Source: Euglena gracilis
Lineage: Eukaryota; Euglenida; Euglenophyceae; Euglenales
Length of the DNA: 64,000 nucleotides
Assembly: GCA_039621445.1 (NCBI GenBank)
Contig: CP154955.1
Location: 57,072,619 to 57,136,618 of the forward strand
Direction: 5' to 3'
Every line of letters starts with the position of its first letter. Positions within the stretch are counted from its first letter, which is position 1. The translations under genes and the position numbers were made by a program. The notes below the pieces were generated by a model. It was given only the letters and a program-made list of their open reading frames with translations, ran no database searches and had not been told where the DNA came from. This document shows positions 1 to 7,800 of this stretch, piece by piece.

Positions 1-57
1 TTTCCCCCCGCGTCCCCCCCGCGTCCCCCCCCCCCGTGTCCCCCCCGCGTCCCGAAC
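1..57. repeat. oligo-C / GCGTC low-complexity block
   Basis: C runs of 6-13 separated by GCGT or GTGT. The complementary form (GACGC between G runs) recurs at about 728-775 and 1424-1470. The block may therefore be one end of an inverted-repeat element running to about 1470, whose left end would be at or beyond the window edge. No coding content. Confidence 0.6.
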
Positions 58-106
58 CACCCCCGATGAGAAGGACGCCGACTTGAGCGGCCACTCCCTT
101 AAGGAA

Positions 107-167
107 GGACCCCCCAATTAGCCAATTAGGGGGGGGGGGGCAATTAGGGGGGGGGGTGAGGGTAAGG
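107..167. repeat. fragment of AATTAG-word element, GTGAGGGTA end
   Basis: Two copies of the word AATTAG followed by G runs, ending in GGTGAGGGTA. The same end is seen complete at 5801-5810, at 4155-4163 and, inverted, at 9128-9143. It is probably the right end of a short element whose left end is not clear here. Confidence 0.5.
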
Positions 168-239
168 GAGATCAGGCAGTGAACTTTGGGTTTTTCGGGC
201 GGGACCCCCCCCCACCCCCCCCCGTCTTCATTGGAAATA

Positions 240-449
240 CCACCCCCCCCCCTTTATTTGAGCACACCTACGGGCCAACGGACCCCCCAAATGCTCAAAT
301 AAGGGGGGGGGTCAAATAAGGGGGGGGTCAAAAATTCCTTTAGAAATAGGGCAAAAAAAATTTTCGGCGCCTTCGGCGCATGAAAAAAAAATTTTCCCGG
401 ACCCAAATGCTCAATTAAGGGGGGGGGTCAAATAAAGGGGGGGGGGTGG
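240..449. mobile_element. MITE-like element, TA-flanked, CCACCCC ends
   Basis: The terminal inverted repeats begin CCACCCCCCCCC followed by TTTATTTGA and end with the complement. They are bounded by TA at 238-239 and 450-451, consistent with a TA target-site duplication. The word TCAAATAAGG with a G run recurs internally, and a GGCGCCTTCGGCGC mini-hairpin lies at 365-379. There is no ORF. A Tc1/mariner-like or other TA-targeting origin is an inference from the flanking dinucleotide only. Confidence 0.65.
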
Positions 450-453
450 TACA

Positions 454-500
454 TAGCGGTGAACTTCACCGGTGAACTTCACCGGTGAAGTTTCTCCATT
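454..500. repeat. palindromic GGTGAACTTCACC tandem
   Basis: Self-complementary GGTGAACTTCACC units lie head to tail. A related palindromic stretch occurs at 4817-4880. The role is unknown. Confidence 0.55.
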
Positions 501-580
501 GAAATTCCTTTAGGGGCGAAGCCCCCAACCCCCCCCCACCCCTGCCTAACCTCCAAGCAATTGGGACCCCCCCCCCCAAA

Positions 581-733
581 GTGACAAAACGGCCTGGACA
601 AAGCAATGGACTGCCATGGGCACGTGCCGAACACCTTTTTGCTGAATTGCACCAGTTTGAGGTTGTTAATGCAAAGTATCGTGGCACGAACCTCGCTTTA
701 ATGCGCAAGTCCATCTGTGGGGGTGTCTGGGAC
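581..733 (+). CDS. exon-like coding fragment, unknown protein
   Basis: An open frame beginning right after an 11-base C run and running straight into a G run. The translation has ordinary globular composition (for example FAELHQFEVVNAKYRGTNLA), unlike the repeats around it, and the other frames hold stops. No start codon, stop codon or convincing splice site is visible inside the open part. It may be an exon truncated by, or captured between, the flanking C/G-ended elements. No family recognised. Confidence 0.4.
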
Positions 734-833
734 GCGGGGGGGGGGGGGGGACGCGGGGGGGGGGGCGCGGGGGATGGCATTTTTTGGGACGGCGAAATTA
801 GGAATTTGCTGCGAGCAATTTCTAGCCAAATTA

Positions 834-1241
834 AACCCCCCCTCCCTAATAAGTGCGCAGTGCCCTAATTGTGCGCAGTGCCCTAATAAGTGCGCACCCC
901 CCAAGGGTCCGAAACTACCTCCCTAAAAAGTGCGCACCCCCTCAAAGGAGAAATCACTGTCGCATCTCAGGTCGGAAAGCACACACAATTCTCAGAACTG
1001 TCCTTTTCAGACCAAGTACTTCTATCGTCCAAGCCCAAAATTTTCACATTTGACACATAATCACTTGACTCATAGCTTGAAATCACAAAATAGGGGGAAA
1101 ATTGAAAAAGAGTGGGGGTAACGTCAGTATTTTTGGCTTTGCCCTAAAAAGTGCGCACTGCCCTAATAAGTGCGCACCCCTTGGGGTCCGAAACTGCGTC
1201 CTTAAAATGCGCGCACCCGTGCACTTATTAGGGGGGGGGGT
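834..1241. mobile_element. MITE-like element with TAATAAGTGCGCAC words
   Basis: Starts AACCCCCCC and ends GGGGGGGT, with TA at 832-833 and 1242-1243. The word CCCTAATAAGTGCGCA recurs near 848-900, 1141-1180 and, inverted, at about 1218-1230. The end structure matches the element at 48741-49130 although the interior does not. The central 930-1120 stretch is open in two frames but looks non-coding. Confidence 0.55.
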
Positions 1242-1254
1242 TAGGATTCTTCCA

Positions 1255-1400
1255 CAACAAATTAAGGAATTAGGCTAAACCCACCCCAAATTTGGAATCA
1301 CCCACCGCAAGTTAGGAATCACCCACACCAAATCAGGAATCACCAATCTCAAATTTGCCTGAAATTAGGAATCAGCCTCCTGAATTTGGCTGTCTCAAGA
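1255..1400. repeat. degenerate ~26-bp minisatellite (GGAATCACC)
   Basis: Five or six imperfect copies of a unit resembling AATTAGGAATCACCCACA. A similar degenerate array, in complementary sense, occurs at 7640-7800. Confidence 0.5.
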
Positions 1401-1547
1401 ACAAAATTTTGGTTCCAAAGTGAGACGCGGGGGGACACGGGGGGGGGGCGCGGGGGGGACGCGGGGGAGACACCCCCTATGTCCTATGTTCCATAATCAA
1501 CATGCGCCGCGCTGTATTCATGCCCTACCCACCCTACTGCCCCACAG

Positions 1548-1706
1548 ATACGCATGGATCGCCTGAACTGGAATGTCTTTGTAAATTGTGGAGGTGTAGA
1601 AGCAGCTGCACGCACAGTGATGGCTTCTGGGAAGTTGAACAAGAATGGTCAAAATAGGGCATTTTTCTGCCATTTTGGCTTGAAACCATTCCAAACTAGG
1701 TCTTAG
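1548..1706 (+). CDS. small exon with stop, unknown protein
   Basis: Follows a good acceptor (CTACTGCCCCACAG ending at 1547) and stays open to a TAG at 1704-1706. The translation from the ATG at 1554 includes MDRLNWNVFVNCGGVEAAAR and a basic segment GKLNKNGQNR. No family recognised. It sits 32 bp upstream of the retroelement fragment but in another frame, so a functional link is not shown. Confidence 0.45.
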   Translation: MRMDRLNWNVFVNCGGVEAAARTVMASGKLNKNGQNRAFFCHFGLKPFQTRS

Positions 1707-1738
1707 TGCCAGCTATGGTTGAAACATCCCAAATTTAG

Positions 1739-2245
1739 TGTCTTTCTCTGACCGAGGATTGGCAAAAAAAGCTAAAAGTGGCACCTGGGGTTGCCCATCA
1801 TCCCCTTGAGCTTGGCGGGTTTCCCTGCCCCCTGGGCTGTGGGCAGGTTGTGGATCTCTTTGGGGATCACGCTCTATGCTGCCACAAGAACGAGTTGTGG
1901 GAGCGTCACCACCGGGTTCAACACTTCTTGGGTGCCCAGTTGCAGGCTCGGGGGATCCCCCACGCCCTCGAGATTTCTGTGGCGGCCGATCAGAAGCGTG
2001 ATGCGGATATCTTCCTTCCACACTGGTCGGGGGCTGCCTCGTGGGCCATTGCCGTGGGGATCAACCACCTCTCGCCGCCCAGTGCTGCTTGGAGCTTGCC
2101 CGCCTCCTGTGAGCTCCTGCGCGGCCGAGCTCAGAAGAAGACAGCCAAGTATGGGGCCCGCTGCCAGGCACGGGGCGCGCTTCTCCCCGTAGATCCTCAG
2201 CATCTGGGGGTCCTTCGGGGGAGACAGTTAGACCGTGTGGGATGA
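1739..2245 (+). pseudogene. retroelement C-terminal zinc knuckle / restriction-like endonuclease fragment
   Basis: The frame opens just after a TAG at 1736-1738 and reads to a TGA at 2243-2245 without an obvious initiator. The translation has FPCPLGCGQVVDLFGDHALC, matching the C..C...D.FGDHAL.C knuckle found after the reverse transcriptase in R2/NeSL-like non-LTR retroelements. About 45 residues later come E..(x)..DQKRDADIFLPHW and IAV, the slot where family members have RPADI...W and a D/E before the nuclease core. Downstream K..KYGARCQARG.LLPVDPQHLGVL matches the usual K..KY...C...G..F.P...E..G tail. In known elements this domain nicks target DNA. No reverse transcriptase core is visible upstream, so this is a truncated copy; RDADI for RPADI and AIAV for AIDV suggest decay. 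Assignment is by eye, without alignment. Confidence 0.65.
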
Positions 2246-2320
2246 GCTCGGGGCCACGGCCTCGGGTGGGGCGCGGAGCGTGTTCCTAGACGAACTAAAC
2301 CCCCCCCCAAAAAATATTTA

Positions 2321-2427
2321 AAAATCGTGGGCTATAACCCGTATACAGGCCGTATAACGGGTCAAGGGCGCCGTAGGCGCCCTTGACCCGTTATACGGCC
2401 TGTATACGGGTTATAGCCCACAATTTT
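2321..2427. repeat. near-perfect hairpin, 52-bp arms, 3-bp loop
   Basis: Arms 2321-2372 and 2376-2427 are complementary with one mismatch, and the loop is GTA. The apex is GGCGCC-GTA-GGCGCC. Such a perfect stem implies recent origin or active maintenance. It abuts the left end of the 2431-3539 element. It may be a foldback element or a transcription-coupled structure. No coding potential. Confidence 0.85.
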
Positions 2428-2542
2428 TCTGTAACCGTTAATTAAGAGGCCCGGCGCCTGCCCTGTATTTCGTTGATGTGCTTCACGCCATGGTTTCGGG
2501 CACTTTTGGGGCGTTTTTTTTTTGCCCAAAATTTTCAAAAAA

Positions 2543-2640
2543 TCCAATTCACGAAATACAGCCTGTATTTCGTGAATACCCAATTCACAAATACAGCCTA
2601 TATTCGTGAATTGAAAATAACGCCCTGTATTCCGTGAATA
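2543..2640. repeat. left ~95-bp direct repeat inside the 2431-3539 element
   Basis: Matches 3401-3488 in the same orientation. It contains short palindromes built on AAATACAGCCTGTATTT and GTGAATTG. Confidence 0.75.
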
Positions 2641-2884
2641 GAAACCAAAATGTGAAAACATTGTCCAGATGACCTAGAACACATTGATAACACATCCCTG
2701 GTCCTGGAAAACGAGATATGGATGTAAGGCCAAGTTATAGGGGGGCACTTTGGGGGTGGGCGGCGGCGCCGAAGGCGGCCGGTCCCCCCGCAAAGGCCCC
2801 CCACAATGCTTTTCGTTTTTAGAGCTTTTTAGTGCTATCTTCGCACCTTCACCCCGTGTTTCTCCTCACTCCGTTCTCCAAAAA

Positions 2885-3241
2885 ATGGCGAAGAAAGCGG
2901 CAAACACCACGGACAGAATGTTGACACAACCCCTAAAAGTTGCTGAATTTTTGGCCACAATTAAGCAGGGTTGGGAGAACAGAAAGAACCCTGCTATTGA
3001 CCCCCTGCACGATGACCTTCTGCTAGAGGCTGCCAAAAAGAAAGCGTCCGGAATGGCAGGGACAGAGCAATCCGCATTTGCTCACCTCCTTGAAATTGAG
3101 TGCAGTGCGATGCTTGTTCCCTTTCATACCACTGGCGTTGTGTGCATTTATGCCATGAGCCCAAACATGGGTCATGGGTGTGTCATTCGTGCAAACCTCG
3201 TTAGCTTTCCCGGCGTAAATCCACGGCACTTTGCTATCTGA
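2885..3241 (+). CDS. hypothetical protein inside inverted-repeat element
   Basis: 118 codons from an ATG (MAKKAANTTDRMLTQPLKVA) to a TGA, preceded by C/T-rich sequence. The first ~75 residues are charged and likely helical (LHDDLLLEAAKKKASGMAG, AFAHLLEIECSAML). The tail (GVVCIYAMSPNMGHGCVIRA) is hydrophobic and could be intronic read-through, because a GTGTGTG donor-like site lies near residue 83. It is bracketed by the element's direct and inverted repeats. No family recognised: it may be element-encoded or a captured host exon. Confidence 0.45.
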   Translation: MAKKAANTTDRMLTQPLKVAEFLATIKQGWENRKNPAIDPLHDDLLLEAAKKKASGMAGTEQSAFAHLLEIECSAMLVPFHTTGVVCIYAMSPNMGHGCVIRANLVSFPGVNPRHFAI

Positions 3242-3400
3242 CTTTGCACTAGTTGTGCACCGCCTTCATTTATCACCTAGGACATGCCATTCAATTTTCT
3301 TTTGCTTTGTGCATTTGGTTTTTTTCTGAATTACTTCAGACGATGTGATGCAAGAAGGTTTCTAGTTTCAGAAGCTGTTATAAAAACAAAAAAAATACAA

Positions 3401-3488
3401 TTCACGAAATACAGCCTGTATTTGGTGAATACCCAATTCACAAATACAGCCTGTATTCGTGAATTGAAAATAACGCCCTGTATTTCGT
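3401..3488. repeat. right direct repeat inside the 2431-3539 element
   Basis: Second copy of the 2543-2640 repeat, same orientation, few differences. Confidence 0.75.
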
Positions 3489-3540
3489 GTTCACACCCAC
3501 GAAATACAGGGCAGGCGCCGGGCCTCAATTCACGGTTACA

Positions 3541-3880
3541 AGACCCGGGTCTTATTTTTGGGTCCGTTGCTGGAAGCCTCCAGGGGGGGTCTTATTTTTT
3601 GGGGGGTCTTATTTTTGGATTTTTTCTTGACCGACCCGGGTCGAAAAAGTACCATTTTTCAGGTTCCCAAGAGTGCTAAAAAAATTCCTTCGGCGCTTCG
3701 CGCCATGTGTAGATTTTGTAATTTGACATTTAGCATGTTATTTTGCACTTCAAAAACCTGAAATTTTTGAAATTTCATCATTTTTGTGCATGAAATTGGG
3801 GCTTTTGGTAATTTTTCAGGGAAAAATTTCACCGTCCCCAGCGCTTCGCGCCGTCAAGGGGGGTCTTATTTATGGGGGGG
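3541..3880. repeat. dispersed repeat, GGGGTCTTATTTTTGG family
   Basis: Closely matches 27609-27945 in the same orientation and, more weakly, 28440-28640. It contains three GGGGGGTCTTATTT words and two CGCTTCGCGCC mini-hairpins. No ORF of note. Confidence 0.7.
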
Positions 3881-4161
3881 GGTTAGCCCAATTGGCCAAT
3901 GGACGTTCCCTTGGCCAATTTTGGCCAATTTCGGCAAGGGAAAACCCTCCAAAAACGTCCGTTTTGAAAATGTTAAAAATTGCCGGATAAGAAAAAGTCA
4001 TGACCAATCCAAAATGCACAAAAAATCGACCAATTTTGCACACGTCAAAAATTATGGGGTCGGGGTCCTCGAGCCCCCCCCCTAATTGTCCCCCCCCCCT
4101 AATTGGCTAATGGGGGGTCTGAAGGAGCCCGGCCATTAGCCAAATAGGGGGGGGGTGAGGG
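3881..4161. repeat. dispersed AATTGG/AATTAG element copy
   Basis: About 280 bp closely repeated in the same orientation at 5517-5808 (shared GGCCAATGGACGTTCCCTTG and GTCGGGGTCCTCGAGCCCCC), ending GGTGAGGG|TA. The left half of the complete element at 5428 appears replaced here by the 3541-3880 repeat. Confidence 0.75.
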
Positions 4162-4203
4162 TAAAATAGCAAATTTTTCCGGCGCCTTTGGCGTCGAAAA
4201 GTA

Positions 4204-4384
4204 CCACCCCCCCCCCTTTATTGTCCCACCGACCTGCCCCCGGGAGGCCTGACCGGACAATAAAGGGGGGGGGGACAATAAAGGGGTACCAAAGGAATTT
4301 CATTGGCCGGGCCAAAAAAACCCCCCGTCGGCCGGGGCCCAGGGACAATAAAGGGGGGGGGGGACAATAAAGGGGGGGGGGTGG
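4204..4384. mobile_element. MITE-like element, TA-flanked, TTATTGTCCCACCGACC word
   Basis: CCACCCCCCCCCC...GGGGGGGTGG ends with TA at 4202-4203 and 4385-4386. The word TTTATTGTCCCACCGACC with C runs and its complement repeat inside. A second abutting copy runs 4387-4497 between TA dinucleotides, giving a head-to-tail pair. A related fragment is at 7355-7530. Confidence 0.65.
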
Positions 4385-4534
4385 TACCCCCCCCCTTATG
4401 GTCCCACCGACCTCTCCCCGGGAGGCCTGACCGGACAATACCCCCCCCCTTTATTGTCCCACCGACCTGAACAAAGGGGGGGCGGACAATAAAGGGGTAC
4501 CAAAGGAATTTCATTTGCCGGGCCAAAAAAACCC

Positions 4535-4819
4535 GTGCCGCACGTCGATCTCTTGCATAACACGATACAAATGTTCAATACCACGAGACACCAGTGCACG
4601 TGCTTGACGATCACCCAGTTCATGCCCTCGCGGACAGATGTGTCCAAACTGTTCCACTTTTGGGTACCTCTTCAAGTAGCTCAACACCAAATACAACACC
4701 TTTCTAGTTTGCCGAGGGCAGCCGTCCATGAACTTCAAGAAAACCATTACACACACCACAGCGGGCAGACCGACCTTGATGTTCACAAAAGATGCACCTC
4801 CAGCTGCATCCACCCATGA
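4535..4819 (-). CDS. exon-like coding fragment, unknown conserved-looking protein
   Basis: The minus-strand frame is open for about 95 codons and gives a well-mixed globular sequence, including VVCVMVFLKFMDGCPRQTRK, KYPKVEQFGHICPRGHELG and LVSRGIEHLYRVMQEIDVRH. It starts within AT-rich/palindromic GGTGAA repeat sequence and ends where the C/G-ended repeat begins at about 4530, so both edges look cut by repeats. The composition, with charged helices and several Cys and His, argues for true coding origin. No family recognised. The plus-strand ORF over the same bases is much less protein-like. Confidence 0.5.
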
Positions 4820-4973
4820 ATTTCACCGGTGAAGTTCACCGATGGGTTAAGCAGAGGGGCCTGGTGAACTTTCAAATGGTGAACTTCTGGGGCCCCTCTC
4901 GCCACGCCAACCCCCCCGCCGCCAGACCCCTCGCCACGGCGTAATTACACCCCCAATTCCACAAAACTTTTCT

Positions 4974-5255
4974 TTGGAGGAGGGGAGGAGTGTGTTGACC
5001 CTGCAAGGATCCTCAAAGGAAGGTTTGCCACAGGCACCATACCGAAAAGAACGTGAGGCAATGAAAGCCAACCAGCCCGCCGTGGTGGAAAGGACACAAG
5101 GCAGTGTGATGGAGGTGCCGCCGCCATGTGAAACAGTGGGACACAGTCCCCCAGTGGTGGACCATGAGCCAGGGGCACGCATGATGCAGGACATGGAGGT
5201 GCAAACGGTCTTGCCCATTCAACCGGCCGTGTTCAAACACCAAACCCGCTTGTGA
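4974..5255 (+). CDS. exon-like fragment, Pro/Glu/Val-rich
   Basis: Open from after a CTGCAAG acceptor-like site. The translation (KEREAMKANQPAVVERTQGS, CETVGHSPPVVDHEPGARMM) is acidic/polar and low in hydrophobics, suggesting a disordered linker. Around 5238 a second frame takes over (next entry), so a one-base shift or an intron boundary probably lies there. No family recognised. Confidence 0.4.
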   Translation: MEEGRSVLTLQGSSKEGLPQAPYRKEREAMKANQPAVVERTQGSVMEVPPPCETVGHSPPVVDHEPGARMMQDMEVQTVLPIQPAVFKHQTRL

Positions 5256-5355
5256 ACATGGGTACGCTTTTCGCTGGTCGCTGGTCTATGGACATGTCCT
5301 CTACGGCAGCAAGGAGCAGCTTCGCTTGAGGGAAGCCTACTTGAGCAGTCCAGTT
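5238..5355 (+). pseudogene. coding fragment cut by oligo-C element
   Basis: Reads ACEHGYAFRWSLVYGHVLYG then SKEQLRLREAYLSSPVFIPC, a convincing folded-protein sequence that runs into the C run at 5366. It lies in the +1 frame relative to the upstream fragment. It is best read as an exon interrupted by insertion of the 5383-6040 element. Family unknown. Confidence 0.5.
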
Positions 5356-5382
5356 TTCATACCATGCCCCCCCCCCCTAGTT

Positions 5383-6040
5383 AGGGTGGGTGACAAATAG
5401 GTGGGGGGGTTAGTCGCCCCCCTATTACCCTCACCCCCCCCCTAATTGCCCCCCCCCCCCTAATTGGCTAATTGGGGGGTCCTTAAGGAAGGTCCATTAG
5501 CCAATTAGGGGGGGGGGGTTAGCCCAATTGGCCAATGGACGTTCCCTTGGCCAACTTTGGCCAATTTCGGCAAGGGCTCAGAAAACCTCCAAAAACGTCC
5601 GTTTCGAAAATGTTAAAAATTGCCGGATAAGAAAAAGTCATGACCAATCCAAAAATGCACAAAAAATCGACCAATTTTGCACAGGTCAAAAATTATAGGG
5701 TCGGGGTCCTCGAGCCCCCCCCCCCCTAATTGTCCCCCCCCCCCTAATTGGCTAATGGGGGGTCTGAAGGAGCCCGGCCATTAGCCAGATAGGGGGGGGG
5801 GGTGAGGGTAGTCACCCTAGGGCCTCAGGCCAAAAAAATTTTTTGAAGGGAAATATTTTTCTTAAAAAAAACACCGAATTTGGCCACCGGAAATTTTTTG
5901 TTGGTTGCCATCGATGAAAAGTGCACTGTAATGCCCCAAAACAACCTTGAAACCCCCAAGAATTGGGGCAGGGGGCAAAATTTAGGCCTAAAATGACCCC
6001 CCCCGAGTTAGTCACCCCCCCCCCTATTCGTCACCCTTGG
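5383..6040. mobile_element. outer element of a nested pair (GGGTGACAAATAGG ends)
   Basis: The left end GGGTGACAAATAGGTGGGGG and the right end (GTTAGTCACCCCC...CTATTCGTCACCC) are inverted matches. The interior is split by the complete element at 5428-5808. The residual interior (5811-6010) is A/T-rich with no ORF of note. Confidence 0.6.
5428..5808. mobile_element. complete MITE-like element, CCCTCACCCC ends, TA-flanked
   Basis: Ends CCCTCACCCCCCCCC and GGGGGGGTGAGGG, with TA at 5426-5427 and 5809-5810. Internal words TAATTGGCTAAT/ATTAGCC alternate with C and G runs. It is inserted in the 5383-6040 element. Related copies are at 107-167, 3881-4161, 9130-9225 and, with another word, 18150-18379. 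Confidence 0.75.
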
Positions 6041-6189
6041 CCAAATTCCCCTCCCAAGGGGTCACCAACTGGGGGGGGGGGGCACGGTAACTAACGTTTC
6101 CAGGGAGGTTTGTTTTTTCAAAGGTTGTTGGGAGGGCGAGTCTTTCTCCCCTAGATATTTTGTTTCGGTTGGCACCACCCCCCTCGTTC

Positions 6190-6480
6190 GACATGCAAAA
6201 TTGCACGGAATGCAAAGTCCTGGTGTGCTAACCTTTGGCTGGCGATCCCCACTGCCATGCAGCAATCTGCACGGAATGCAAAGGCCTGGCGTGCTTGCCC
6301 TGCACTGACGTACACCATGGCGGGGGTTCCCCTGGCACCACCAGCCACACAAGTTCAGGCAACATTACCTTTGAAAACCCCGTCGATGGAAATGGAAGCG
6401 ATTCAAGACACACCAAGGGAGCAAACACAAAGTATGTCTACATGTCCTTCCTACAACGAACATCAGGGGTTTGTTTCTTT
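6190..6480 (+). CDS. Cys-rich exon-like segment with duplicated CTECK motif
   Basis: A ~34-bp stretch is tandemly echoed (6194-6231 and 6260-6295) in one frame, giving NCTECKVLVC, a TAA, then AAICTECKGLACLPCTDVHH. The C-x2-C-x5-C-x2-C-x4-HH spacing resembles a treble-clef or B-box-like zinc ligand set, but is too short to assign. The downstream segment (GNITFENPVDGNGSDSRHTK) is polar. An intron between the two copies, or decay, would explain the TAA. A donor-like GGGTTTGT lies near 6468. Confidence 0.35.
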
Positions 6481-6614
6481 TTTTTTGTCCCGAGTGCGGT
6501 TGGCACACACCCCCCTCCCCAAGAGCCATGCGAAACCTGGCAAACCGTTCACAGCAACCCCCTCCACTTTATTCCGAAAAAAAACAACCCCTGCCAGCGA
6601 TGTTGGGTATCTGA

Positions 6615-6790
6615 AACGGACCCGTATTTGGATCGCGTATACCTGACGATTTTTACAACGGGATGCTCACTGCGTTCAAAGTGGGACAGCAGGTGGAACT
6701 TGGGTTCACGGTCAATCCCCAGAGTGATCGGGAGTCTTTCTCTGTGGCCATTTTGAAGTTTAATGATGCCCTGAACAAAGACATTCCCAG
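6615..6790 (+). CDS. exon with canonical donor, beta-sandwich-like (galectin-like?)
   Basis: Open after a TGA at 6612-6614 and ending in CCCAG|GTGAGC, a strong donor. The translation (IPDDFYNGMLTAFKVGQQVE, then LGFTVNPQSDRESFSVAILK, FNDALNKDIPR) shows alternating hydrophobic strands. The order G..(V/L).(L)GFTVNP...SFSVAILKF resembles the start of a galectin carbohydrate-recognition domain, but the ligand-binding H.NPR/W residues would lie beyond this exon. The galectin assignment is tentative; exon status is better supported. Confidence 0.45.
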
Positions 6791-7239
6791 GTGAGCAACT
6801 GACATTGCATCTGGTTCACGCCCCAAGTATGCATGTGCTTTGTACGCTCCCCCACGTCCCTCTTGCTTTTTGCACTGCGGATTGCGGGTGTTTGCCCTCT
6901 CCCCCGGATCTCGGATTGCATGAGCACAGATGACCCCCCATTGGTCCACCAAAACAATTTTGGAAAGGGGAAAAGGCGGGGGCTCAAAAGGGGGGTCTGA
7001 GTAATGAGATTCAATTTGTGTGTCTGTTTTTCTGTCTCTGATGAAGCATTCATTTCCAGATGTTCGGTTTCCCCTGGGTTTTTTTTGCATTTCATGAAAC
7101 GGTGCTGTACTGACGCTGTGGCGCACAGACCGTTCCTGTCCCGGTTCCAGTGTGCGTGAGCCCTCGGTTATATTTGCTCGCACGAACGTTTGAACTCATT
7201 CAAGGGTGGCTATGTTTCTCTGTTTGGGACATTTTTTTT

Positions 7240-7535
7240 GTCCCCCCCCCAATTGGCTTATTTTAGGCAAGGCCGCAAAAAGGGCTCAGAAAACCTCCAG
7301 AAACATCCGCTTCGGAAATTTTAACATTCGCCAGAAAAAAAAGTGATGACCCCCCCCCTTATTGTCTCCCCCCCCCCTTATTTTCCCTGGTCCCCGGCCG
7401 ACGGGGGGCTTTTTTGGACCGGCCAATGAAATTCCTTTGGTACGGTCTTATTGTCCCCCCCCCTATTGTCCGGTCGGGCCTCCCGGGGGAAGGTCGGTGG
7501 GACAATAAGGGGGGGGGGGGTGGCAATCCAGCTGC
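7240..7535. repeat. fragments of C/G-ended elements
   Basis: Contains a degenerate piece of the 3881/5517 repeat (AAAACCTCCAGAAACATCCG) followed by a piece of the TTATTGTCCC family in which GGGCCTCCCGGGGGAAGGTCGG matches 4230-4260 inverted. No coding content. Confidence 0.6.
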
Positions 7536-7564
7536 GCAAAGAATGGACATATTTTGCATAGGGG

Positions 7565-7605
7565 GAGCACACGGCTGGCCGACGGCTGGCCGACGGCGTG
7601 ACGGA
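7565..7605. repeat. GGCTGGCCGAC tandem
   Basis: Short direct copies. The inverted form (GTCGGCCAGCC) appears three times at 9259-9295, both next to GGGGGAGCAC. They may be the two ends of one element spanning 7560-9300. Confidence 0.45.
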
Positions 7606-7639
7606 AGCCGGGTCGGGTTGTCTATCTCATATGGGTAGC

Positions 7640-7800
7640 AAATGCCTGATTTGGCGTGCCAGTTCCGAATTTTGAGTGGCAAATTCCTAATTTTGAGGAT
7701 AAAATTCCTAATTTCGTGTGTAAATTCCTACTTTTTGAGTGGCAAATGCCTAATTTTGTGTAAAATCCCGTTTTCATATGGAAAATGCACAATTTTGTTT
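7640..7800. repeat. degenerate ~27-bp minisatellite (TTCCTAATTTTG)
   Basis: Five or six units resembling GGCAAATTCCTAATTTTGTG, with the complement of the 1255-1400 theme. ORFs on both strands here are repeat translations and were not called. Confidence 0.55.

Larger units (their letters stand above)
2431..3539. mobile_element. 1.1-kb inverted-repeat element carrying an ORF
   Basis: The ends 2431-2472 and 3500-3539 are inverted copies (GTAACCGT...GAGGCCCGGCGCCTGCCCTG), about 40 bp with small indels near the outside. Inside them lie two direct repeats (about 2543-2640 and 3401-3488) made of palindromic CACGAAATACAGCCTGTATT-type units, and between those an ORF of 118 codons. A solo copy of the end sequence lies at 23290. 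No transposase was recognised, so the element is either non-autonomous with a captured gene or an unknown autonomous type. Confidence 0.75.

Noticed and set aside
6615-6790. Firm galectin call
   Set aside because: The sugar-binding residues fall outside the exon seen, and the resemblance is only to strand pattern.
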